From contig CAVQID010000013.1 in NCBI GenBank assembly GCA_963712485.1, positions 62,001 to 126,000 of the forward strand: 64,000 nucleotides of DNA, written 5' to 3'. This DNA comes from JALORV01 sp963712485 (GTDB taxonomy: Bacteria > Pseudomonadota > Gammaproteobacteria > Burkholderiales > Burkholderiaceae_F). The position numbers and the translations under genes are program-made. Position 1 is the stretch's first letter, and each line of letters opens with the position of its first letter. This document shows positions 56,318 through 64,000 of the stretch, in pieces. The notes below the pieces were generated by a model. The model was not told the DNA's origin. It saw only the letters and a list, made by a program, of their open reading frames with translations, and did no database searches.

Positions 56318-57601
56318 TTACGGCTGCTGGTACGAGATCCGGTAGATCGCACCGGCGAAATCGTCCGACACGAGCAGCGAACCGTCCTTCATCACGGCCA
56401 CATCTACCGGTCGACCGCGAAACGTGTTGGTCGATGGATCCAGCCAGCCCTCGGCAAACACTTCAGACTTGTCAGCCGTGCCATCGGCCTTCAGGGAGAC
56501 AAAGTTGATCAGAGCGCCGCTCGGTGTCGTGCGATTCCACGAGCCGTGCGCGGCCACGAAGATTCCGCCCTGGTATTTCGCCGGGAACTGCTTGCCGTTG
56601 TAGAACGTCATCCCGAGCTGCGCCTGGTGCGCGGGGAACTCGATCTGCGGTGGCGTCCAGTTCGCCGGCGCCTTCATGTCCTTCAGATCCGGCGCCGCAG
56701 CCGTGCCTGCAATCTTCACATTCTTTCCGTGGATGAACGGATAGCCGAAGTGCTCGCCGGGCTTGGTGATTCGGTTGAGTTCGCCCGGCGGTGTGTCATC
56801 ACCCATGCCGTCGGTCTGGTTGTCGGTGAACCAGACCACCTTGTCCTTGGGATTGATGTCCATGCCGACCGAGTTGCGGATACCGACCGCATAGACCTCG
56901 CGCTTGCTGCCGTCGAACGCGTTCATCCGCACCATGCCGCCGATACCGAGTTTCTCGTACATCGCGACCTTGCCGGCCGGCTGCACGTTGTGCGGCTGTC
57001 CGAGCGTGATGTAGAGCATGCCGTCAGGGCCGACGCGGCAGGTGCGCGCGCCGTGGTTGTACGACTCCTCTTCCTCCGGAACCAACTTACCCTGGGGCAC
57101 GACCTCGATCACCGCGACGTCCGGGCCTTCATAGAAGAACTCGGCGGCCGGGAAATTGAGAACGCGGTTGTGCTCCGCTACGATCAGGAAGCCGTCCTTG
57201 GTCCAGCACACGCCGTTGGGAACCTGGAACTTCAGCGACGGCGCGAACGGCTTGACTTCGTCGGCGACGTAGTCGCTGTTGCGATCGGTCACCGCCCACA
57301 CCGTCGTCTTGCGCGTTCCGACAAACAGCATGTTGGTGCTCGGAGCCACTGCCATGTGGCGCGCATCCGGGACGATCGCGAACAATTCGATTTTGAACCC
57401 GGGCGGAAGCTTGACGCGCTTCAGGTTCTCGCGGATCGCGTCGGCGTTCTTTCCGGTCTGCGGCACGGGCGGGATATTCAAATCCGTGCCCGAGACCTTC
57501 ATCTGCTTGAGCTTCTCGATGTTCTGTTGCGCATGCACGGGCGCAATGCTGCCGACTGCCAGCGCGACCGCGAATGCGATTCCCTTCAACGTCCTTGCCA
57601 T
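56318..57601 (-). CDS. PQQ-dependent sugar (sorbosone/glucose-type) dehydrogenase
   Basis: A 427-residue periplasmic six-bladed propeller: signal peptide ending PVHAQ, then LPPGFKIELFAIVPDARHMAVAPSTNMLFVGTR, NHGARTCRVGPDGMLYITLG, GIRNSVGMDINPKDKVVWFTDNQ and PVDVAVMKDGSLLVSDD, typical of Gdh/YliI-like proteins. Oxidises an aldose or related compound, passing electrons to the neighbouring cytochrome c (4-base gap). Cofactor use not proven by sequence. Confidence 0.88.
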   Translation of the reverse strand: MARTLKGIAFAVALAVGSIAPVHAQQNIEKLKQMKVSGTDLNIPPVPQTGKNADAIRENLKRVKLPPGFKIELFAIVPDARHMAVAPSTNMLFVGTRKTTVWAVTDRNSDYVADEVKPFAPSLKFQVPNGVCWTKDGFLIVAEHNRVLNFPAAEFFYEGPDVAVIEVVPQGKLVPEEEESYNHGARTCRVGPDGMLYITLGQPHNVQPAGKVAMYEKLGIGGMVRMNAFDGSKREVYAVGIRNSVGMDINPKDKVVWFTDNQTDGMGDDTPPGELNRITKPGEHFGYPFIHGKNVKIAGTAAAPDLKDMKAPANWTPPQIEFPAHQAQLGMTFYNGKQFPAKYQGGIFVAAHGSWNRTTPSGALINFVSLKADGTADKSEVFAEGWLDPSTNTFRGRPVDVAVMKDGSLLVSDDFAGAIYRISYQQP

Positions 57602-57775
57602 GCTCGTCTCCTGTCTGATGCGTCGTTGTTGTGAATTCCGCACTGTCGTGTGCGAATGGCGAGTCTATGCAGCGCCGCTGCAAATGGACGGACTTCCCGG
57701 CTTGCTTCGATCCCGCGAAGGCGCGAGCCGGCCAATGGTCCGATCCTGATTCGACGCCTCGTTACAGTAGCGGCC

Positions 57776-59095
57776 GTGCCGACCACTGATCCGACGCCCC
57801 CCGACCTTGCCCAGCGCACCGAGCAACGCGGTTACGCCTGGCTCGTGTTCGCGCTGACTTTCGCGCTGATGCTGTCGGACTTCATGACGCGCAGCGTGAT
57901 CAATGCCGTGCTGCCGCTGCTCAAACGCGAGTGGACGCTGAGTGACGGCCAACTTGGCGCGCTGGTCAGCGCGGTACCGCTGATGGTCGGGCTGGCGTCG
58001 TGGCCGGTTTCCCTGCTTGCTGACCGCGGGGGCCATGTCAGAAGCGTTACCGCGATGGCCGCGCTCTGGTGTCTCGCCACCATCGGATGCGGCCTGAGCC
58101 AGAACCATACGCAAATGCTGATGGCGCGTGGACTCGTCGGACTGGGTGAGGCCGGGTACGGCAGCGTCGGCGGCGCAATCCTTTCTTCCGTCTTTCCTGC
58201 GGGTCGTATGGCGGCGATCCTGGGTGCATTCCAGGCGGCCGCCGTACTGGGCACGGTGCTCGGCGTCGCACTTGGCGGCGTCATCGCCGCTGTCCATGGC
58301 TGGCAGGCGGCGTTCGTGCTGCTGGGCGCTGCGTCACTGATCGTGGTCGTGCTGTATCCGTGGCTCGTGCGCGAACCTTCAGCGGCCTTGCGTGTCCGGC
58401 ACCGCGCCGAGCCCGGCGCCCGGGTCCTCACGGTGGCCGGCAGCATGCGCGAGGTCTTCGCAAAGCGCAGTGCGGTCCTGACCTACGTCGCATGCGGCCT
58501 GCAGATGTTCGTTGTCGGCGTCCTGGGCGCGTGGATCCCGAGTTACTTTGCACGCGCCTACGGATTGCCGGCCGACGAGGCGGCAATGCGCGGGGCGCTG
58601 GTCATCCTGATGGCCGGGATCGGCATGGTCCTTGGTGGCGTACTGGCCGATCGAACGGGCAAGGCACGGCCTGATCACCGGTTGCGTACGGCAGCCGCCT
58701 ATGCGCTCGTGTCGTTCAGTCTGCTGACCGCTGCTTTCACGCTGCCACCCGGGTCGACGCAGATGGTGCTGCTGCTCGGTGGTTCGCTGGCCGTCGCCGC
58801 GCACTCCGGAGTTACCGCCGCGGTCATCGTCGACCTGTCCCATCCGGCGCTGCGCGCCACCGCCCTTGCGACGGTGGTGCTGTTCAACAACCTGCTCGGA
58901 CTCGCGCCGGGTCCTTACTTCGTCGGCTTGCTGTCGGACGCGACGAGCCTGAAGACCGCGCTGGCGGTCATGCCGGTCGTGGGCCTGCTTGCTGCGGCGT
59001 GTTTCCTGCTGGCCGCTCGCCGTTATGCTTCGGAGCGAGCCGGCGCAGGAATGGAACAGGGCTTGACGGCGACAGCAGCAGCACGGCCAGACTGA
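57776..59095 (+). CDS. Major facilitator superfamily transporter
   Basis: A 439-residue MFS protein with 12 predicted helices and the family motifs: NAVLPLLKREW after helix 1, GLASWPVSLLADRGGHVRSVTAM (motif A), and GLGEAGYGSVGGAILSSVF (motif C-like). Start is GTG at 57776. Substrate unknown; resembles aromatic-acid/hexuronate-type exporters or importers (ACS/AAHS families). Confidence 0.9.
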   Translation: MPTTDPTPPDLAQRTEQRGYAWLVFALTFALMLSDFMTRSVINAVLPLLKREWTLSDGQLGALVSAVPLMVGLASWPVSLLADRGGHVRSVTAMAALWCLATIGCGLSQNHTQMLMARGLVGLGEAGYGSVGGAILSSVFPAGRMAAILGAFQAAAVLGTVLGVALGGVIAAVHGWQAAFVLLGAASLIVVVLYPWLVREPSAALRVRHRAEPGARVLTVAGSMREVFAKRSAVLTYVACGLQMFVVGVLGAWIPSYFARAYGLPADEAAMRGALVILMAGIGMVLGGVLADRTGKARPDHRLRTAAAYALVSFSLLTAAFTLPPGSTQMVLLLGGSLAVAAHSGVTAAVIVDLSHPALRATALATVVLFNNLLGLAPGPYFVGLLSDATSLKTALAVMPVVGLLAAACFLLAARRYASERAGAGMEQGLTATAAARPD

Positions 59096-59120
59096 GCAGC
59101 CGGGCACTCACAACGCGTGA

Positions 59121-59612
59121 ATGCAGGTGACCGGAATCGTGAACGCGACTTACGTTACTTCCGTCGACGAACTGCTGTGGGGCATCGGACTCATCGCCCT
59201 GACGATGGCGATCCACGGGTTCGGAGTCCTGACGACGCTGCGCGCGGGTGGTGCGCTTGAACGATGGCACGGGCCGCGCCAGGACTTCCTCGCCGGCATC
59301 AGCACGGTCATCATCGCCACGTGGATTCTGGTGATCGTCCATCTCTTCGAAGTGCTCGTCTGGGCCCTCTTCTTCTGGCTGCAGCACGCGTTTGACAACG
59401 CCAGCATCGCGTTCTACTACGCGCTGATGCAATACACGACCGTCGGCAGCAATTACGAGGCCCCGGCTCGGCTGCAGCTGGTCGGCGGCATGATCGCGAT
59501 GGCGGGCATGCTGACCTTCGCCTGGTCCACCAGCGTGCTGTTCATGCTCGCGCGCAACTTCCAGACGCAGCAACTGGAACGTCCTGACAGAGCATCCCGC
59601 GGACGCCTGTAA
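59121..59612 (+). CDS. Two-pore-helix channel-like membrane protein
   Basis: A 163-residue protein with four hydrophobic segments and a sequence MQYTTVGSNYE between the second and third that resembles a potassium-channel filter (TTVG-Y). A related ion-channel domain of this type occurs alone in proteobacteria. Filter match is imperfect (GSNY instead of GYGD). Gene lies 25 bases after the MFS gene. Confidence 0.72.
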   Translation: MQVTGIVNATYVTSVDELLWGIGLIALTMAIHGFGVLTTLRAGGALERWHGPRQDFLAGISTVIIATWILVIVHLFEVLVWALFFWLQHAFDNASIAFYYALMQYTTVGSNYEAPARLQLVGGMIAMAGMLTFAWSTSVLFMLARNFQTQQLERPDRASRGRL

Positions 59613-59747
59613 TCCTGTTTGTTCGGTCTTTGCACGAATGCCGAATGTCGGCACGTCCGCCGCGCCGAGTTGCTGCACGAACGATCGTGTCGAAACGTAC
59701 GCTGCTCGGAGGCAGACGATGGCGCAGGCAGGTTTCTACAATGCGGC

Positions 59748-59846
59748 ATGGCGTTACGTGCCTCCATTTATCGCGCAGAGCTCACGGTGTCGGACCTCGA
59801 CCGCGGGGTTTACTCGACGCATGCGTTGACCCTCGCGCGACATCCA
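59748..59846 (+). pseudogene. yaeQ: yaeQ 5' fragment, cut at a junction
   Basis: The first 33 residues of a YaeQ protein (MALRASIYRAELTVSDLDRG, then HALTLARHP) read cleanly, then the sequence changes at 59846/59847. YaeQ normally continues for about 180 residues. The remainder is absent, replaced by an oppositely oriented gene start. Confidence 0.8.
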
Positions 59847-60026
59847 CAGGCCTTCGGTATGCACGCGGCGCAGGTCGCCCAGCTTGGCCAGCGGCGCTTC
59901 GCGCCAGTCCAGGTCGCCGTGCTCCGCGCGCAGGCCCTCCAGCACCACTTCCAGTCGCGCGGGGCGCTCCGGGTGTTGCGGGCCGGGGTCGTGGGCCAGG
60001 CAGGCGGGGTGGGTGAAGATGATCAT
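59847..60026 (-). pseudogene. Histone deacetylase family 5' fragment, cut at the junction
   Basis: The first about 60 residues of a histone-deacetylase-like/acetoin-utilisation protein (IIFTHPACLAHDPGPQHPERP, then RRVHTEGL) read from ATG at 60026 toward the junction, then run into yaeQ. More than 200 residues are missing. A cobalamin adenosyltransferase gene is 19 bases upstream. Confidence 0.8.
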
Positions 60027-60045
60027 CGGGTGTCGATGACCGGGT

Positions 60046-60601
60046 TCAGGCGTGGCGCCGGTCGTGGTTCCACAACACTTCGCCCTGGCCGTCGGCGCGT
60101 GCCAGCACGCGCGCCAGCACGAACAGCAGGTCGGACAGGCGGTTGAGGTAACGGATGGCTTCCGGACGCACGGCGTCGTGGCGGGCCAGGGTGACGGTTT
60201 CGCGCTCGGCCCGGCGCACGATGGTGCGTGCCAGGTGGCAGCGCGCCGCCGCTTCGCCGCCGGCCGGGCAGGATGAAATCCTTCAGCGGCGGCAGTGGAT
60301 CGTTGTAGTGGTCGAGCTGCTGTTCCAGCGCGTCGATGTCGGCGGTGGTGATCGCGGCATGGCCGGGGATGCAGAGTTCCCCGCCCAGGTCGAACAACTG
60401 GTGCTGCACGCGGGTCAGCAGCACGCGGATGTCGTCCGGCACCTGCGCGGCCAGCACCACGCCGATGCTGGAGTTGGCTTCGTCCACCGTGCCGTAGGCG
60501 GTGACCCGCGCCGAATCCTTGCCTACGCGGGTGCCGTCGCCCAGGCCGGTGCTGCCGTCATCGCCGGTGCGGGTGTAGATCTTGGAGAGGCGGTTTCCCA
60601 T
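60046..60601 (-). pseudogene. ATP:cob(I)alamin adenosyltransferase (PduO type), frameshifted
   Basis: N-terminal residues (KIYTRTGDDGSTGLGDGTRV, VDEANSSIGV) and C-terminal residues (YLNRLSDLLFVLARVLARADG, WNHDRRHA) are in different frames, joined near 60262 by an extra base in a CCGGCCGG run. Corrected length about 185. Adenosylates cobalamin. Belongs to the foreign-looking tail. Confidence 0.85.
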
Positions 60602-60622
60602 GGCGTTGCCTCGGCGTGCTGA

Positions 60623-61221
60623 TCAGCGCAGCGACTTCGCCCGTGCCTGCAGGCGCGCGGCCTGCAGCACGCCGACGTGCACGATCACCGCCAGGCCCAC
60701 GTAGATGGCCGTGGTGCGCAGGTAGGGCAGGAACCAGTCGGTGTAGTTCTTCCACCAGCCGGCGAAGGTCGGCTCAAGCACGCTGTCGCTCAACCAGTAG
60801 AAACTGCCCTGGCTCAACAGGTGGCACACGACCACCGCAGTGAACAGGCTGGCCACCAGCACGGCGAGCGACTTGCCATTGGCGTCCTTGTAGTGCGGCG
60901 CACCAGCATGCCGCCCAGCCACAGCGAGAAATACGCCGGCACCAGGAACCAGTACGCGGCCGACATGCAGTAGTGGGTCCAGAAGCTCATGCCCTGGCCC
61001 GTGATCACCACGTAGTCCACCAGCACCGCCAGCGCCATCAACATGGGGAACGCCCACTTGGTCCAGCTGCGCAGGTAGAAGCCGCCGATGAAGAACACGG
61101 CCCAGGAGGCGTCTGGAACCGGTCCCCAATGGGTGATGGAACCCGGCAGGTTCAGGCGCGTCGCCACCATCAGCGCGGCAAGCAGGGTGAAGATGACGGT
61201 GCGCTGGGTGTTGCTGTTCAT
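60623..61221 (-). pseudogene. Polytopic membrane protein, frameshifted
   Basis: About 199 residues when corrected near 60900, with some six helices (FTLLAALMVATRL, ASWAVFFIGGFYL, MLMALAVLVDYVVI, AAYWFLVPAYFSLWLGG, LAVLVASLFTAVVVCHLL and a last one). Directly upstream of the cobalamin adenosyltransferase, so a corrinoid-related uptake role is possible but not shown. Family not firmly identified. Confidence 0.6.
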
Positions 61222-61308
61222 GCGGGTCGGTTTCCGGAGTGCAGGCCGGTCATTCTAACGGAGAGTGCCGCCCGATGATCAGGCGGCGGCGGGGCTTATC
61301 ATGGCGGC

Positions 61309-62521
61309 ATGACTGAACGACACGACGTACTCATCGTCGGCGGTGGCCTGGTAGGCGCCAGCCTGGCGATTGCCCTCGACCGGCTGGGCCTGGACGTGGG
61401 GCTGGTGGAGGCCACGCCTGCGGGCGTGATGCCTGCGGTATTCGACCAGCGCAACCTCAGCTTCGCCACGGCCACCGTCAACGCGCTGACCGCGCTGGGC
61501 GTGATGGCGAAACTGCGCACGCCGACCGGCCCCATCCAGCGCATCCACGTCAGTCGCGCAGGGCGATTTCGGCCGCACCCGGCTGCAGGCCACTGATTAC
61601 GGACGTGAGGCATTCGGCCAGGTCGTCGTAGCGCGCGAGTTCGGCGAAGCGCTGGAAGCACGACTGGCGGAACTCAAGCGACTCACCCGCTATCGCCCCG
61701 CGCGCTTCATCGGACTTGGCGACGGCGGCGCAGCGACACGCAGCATCCGCATCGCCGACGCGCAGGGCGAACGCGAGATCAGCGCACGCCTGCTGGTCGG
61801 CGCCGACGGCACCCGCAGCGGCGTGCGCGAGGCGCTCGGCATTGCCAGCCACGAACACGACTACGGGCAGACCCTGTTCGTCGCCCGCATGCGCACCGAA
61901 CAGGCGCCCGACGGCACCGCCTACGAACGCTTCGGCGAACACGGACCGACCGCGCTGCTGCCGCGTGGCGATCGCCACTTCGGCGTGGTGCATGGCGTGG
62001 CCACTGCGGATGCCGAGGCCGTCGCCGCACTGGACGATGCGGCGTGGATCGAGCGCATCCAGGGCGTGTTCGGCTGGCGCGTCGGTCGTTTCCTGTCCAC
62101 CGGCGAGCGCAGCGCCTATCCCATCATCAAGCTGGTCGCCGAACGCACGACGGCGGATCGTGCTGTCGTGGTGGGCAACGCCGCGCAGTCGCTGCATCCG
62201 ATCGGCGCACAGGGTTTCAATCTGGGCCTGCGCGATGCGCTGACGCTTGGCGGAATTGATCGAACAGGCGGACGATCCCAGGCGCGACGCTCCTTGCTGG
62301 ACGCCTATGCGCAGCGCCGCAGCGAAGACCGCCAGCGCACGCTGCAATTCTCCGACGGACTTGCACGCATCACCGGCAACGCCTCGCCGCTGCTGCGGCC
62401 CTTGCGCAGCGTGGGATTGCTCGCGGCCGATACGTCCGGCGCGCTGCAGTCCATGCTGGTGGGCGGGGCCATGGGTTTCCGCGGCGATGTGCCTGCGCTG
62501 TGTCGCGAGGCCGGACGATGA
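61309..62521 (+). pseudogene. ubiH: UbiH-type FAD monooxygenase, frameshifted
   Basis: Aromatic-ring hydroxylase of ubiquinone synthesis. FAD site DVLIVGGGLVGASLAIALD, mid GADGTRSGVREALG, and second site GNAAQSLHPIGAQGFNLGLRD are present but split among frames, with indels near 61561, 62245 and 62290. Corrected length about 400. Divergent from the membrane-protein gene. Confidence 0.82.
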
Positions 62522-63700
62522 GCCGGCGCGGGCAGATGGATGTCGCCATCGTCGGCGCCGGCGTGGTGGGCGCGACCTGCGCGCTGGCGCTGCGCGAAAC
62601 TCGGCCTGGACGTCGCGCTGGTCGAAGGCCGCGAACCGCCGCGCTGGTCGGCGGAGAGTCCCGACCTGCGCGTCTACGCCTTCGCGCCGGACAACGCGGC
62701 GTTGCTGCAGGAATGCGGCGTGTGGGATGCGGTGCTCGCCGCGCGCGCGCCGCCGTACCGGCGCATGCGCGTGTGGGACGGGGCGGGCGGCGGCGAACTT
62801 GCGTTCGATGCGGACGCCCTTGGTCGCGCGCAGCTGGGCTGGATCGTCGAGAACAACCTGCTGGTCGATCGTCTGTGGGCAGCGCTTGCCTGCAGCAGGC
62901 GTGCACCTGCATTGCCCGGCGCGCGTGGAGTCGATGGAACAGGACGACGACGGCGTACGCCTGCGCCTGGACGACGGCATCGCGCGTCGATGCACGGCTC
63001 GCCATCGCGGCCGATGGCGCCGATTCCAGCCTGCGCGAACTGGCCGGATGCAGGTCTCCGCGCACGACTATGCACAGCGTGGCGTGGTGGCGTTCGTCGA
63101 AACCGAAGCGTCGAATGAAGCCACGGCATGGCAGCGCTTCCTGCCGACCGGGCCGCTCGCGTTCCTTCCGTTCGTCGACGGCCGCAGCTCGATCGTGTGG
63201 ACCTTGCCGGACAGCGAGGCGCAACGCGTGCTGGCCCTGGACGACGATGCATTCAACCGCGAACTGACCAATGCCTTCGCGCGCACGCTTGGGCGAAGTG
63301 CGCGTGGTGTCGAAGCGCGCCGCCTTTCCGCTGCGCCGACAACTGGCCGAGGCGTATGTCGCCGGCAAGGTGCTGCTGATGGGCGATGCGGCGCACGTGG
63401 TGCATCCGCTGGCCGGGCAGGGTGTCAACCTGGGCCTGCGCGATGTGGCGCGGTTGCGGGACTGATTGTCGATGCACAGTCGCGGCGCGCCGACTGGACC
63501 AGCGCCGCATCGCCTCGCGCGCTGGGCGCGCGAATGCCGCAGCGCGAATGCGGCCGCGGCGCATACGCTTTCGACGGCATCAACCGCGTGTTCTCGAATG
63601 ACGAGATGCACGCGACCTTGTTGCGCGGTCGCGCATTGGGGTGGCCGGCAAACTGCCGCCCTTGGCGGACTTGTTCTGGCGACACGCATCGGGCGTGTGA
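62518..63700 (+). pseudogene. UbiF/VisC-type FAD monooxygenase, frameshifted
   Basis: Second ubiquinone-pathway hydroxylase: DVAIVGAGVVGATCALAL at the start, DLRVYAFAPDNAALLQ, and MGDAAHVVHPLAGQGVNLGLRD near the end, with at least five indels. Start ATG overlaps the ubiH stop. Ends LADLFWRHASGV before TGA at 63698. Confidence 0.8.
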
Positions 63701-63719
63701 CCTTCGCGAGACTTCGGTC

Positions 63720-64000
63720 GCCGCCCGCTCGCGGGGAGGCATACACCGGGTCCACCACGCGCATGTACGGGAACACGATCTTCAGTAGTCCCTTCAGCCC
63801 GCCTTCGGCCGGACTGGCGATCGCCTTGCCCCCAGGCTGTTGAGTGCGTTGCGTACGTCTTGCCAGCGCAGCTTGGTGACGTCTTTCTTCAGCAGGTCGG
63901 CCACTTCTTCGGCCGCTGGGCGCCAGCTTCTTCAGCTCGGCGGTGATCGCTTTCGGGTCGGGCTGCAGGTAACCCCATTTCTCGGCGATCTTGAGCAGGG
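63720..64000 (-). pseudogene. Unidentified partial gene at the window end, frameshifted
   Basis: Coding-like sequence on the minus strand: LLKIAEKWGYLQPDPKAI, then after a shift EEVADLLKKDVTKLRWQDVRN, then LLKIVFPYMRVVDPVYASP. Amphipathic, Lys-rich; no family recognised. Continues beyond the window; its stop could not be located, probably because of another indel. Confidence 0.4.

Overview
The window reads as a high-GC betaproteobacterial chromosome, most likely order Burkholderiales. Supporting signs are the queA-tgt-yajC-secD-secF order, a Bug-type (TctC) tripartite tricarboxylate transporter, a DUF349 protein, a phasin and the recG-oxyR pair. Genes are dense and often overlap by ATGA or GTGA. 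No rRNA, tRNA, CRISPR array or intact insertion sequence was seen.

Layout. 0-6 kb: tRNA queuosine genes (queA partial, tgt), the Sec accessory genes (yajC, secD, secF) and a cytochrome b561. 6-20 kb: housekeeping and catabolic genes (cytochrome c', purB, GST, GDPD, DUF4442, CoA-transferase, acylphosphatase, TctCBA transporter, gamma-glutamyltransferase, ketoacyl synthase III, RraB-like protein, HIBADH-type dehydrogenase). 20.8-30.4 kb: a tight plus-strand cluster. It runs ECF sigma/anti-sigma, ArsS-like radical SAM protein, metallophosphoesterase, TVP38-flavin disulfide reductase fusion, NAD(P)-binding protein, the two rSAM/selenodomain-associated transferases, DUF3047, a SelD-N-terminal-type flavoprotein and DUF1499. 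This is the best candidate for an incompletely described biosynthetic system, probably an arsenic- or selenium-containing glycoconjugate. 30.5-40.7 kb: loosely packed accessory genes, nearly all on the minus strand, with long intergenic gaps and a 32-bp repeat occurring twice.

40.7-59.8 kb: DUF349 protein, RIO1 kinase, YegD-type Hsp70, several small enzymes, a peroxide-response set (dps, oxyR) next to recG, RidA, a PAS-GGDEF-EAL protein, HTH protein, phasin, cytochrome c plus PQQ-type sugar dehydrogenase, an MFS transporter and a channel-like protein. dps, recG and the DUF349 gene carry frameshifts. 59.85-64 kb: at 59846/59847 the start of a yaeQ gene runs directly into the start of an oppositely oriented histone-deacetylase-family gene. 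Beyond that point every gene (cobalamin adenosyltransferase, membrane protein, two UbiH-type monooxygenases, an unidentified end gene) is broken by indels. This tail looks like different DNA, either a chimeric join or a foreign segment of xanthomonad-like content, and should be treated with caution.

The most interesting regulatory signal is between secD and secF. A 24-codon leader ORF begins with the same MEFF residues as SecF and lies in a pair of mutually exclusive hairpins, one of which would cover the secF start codon.
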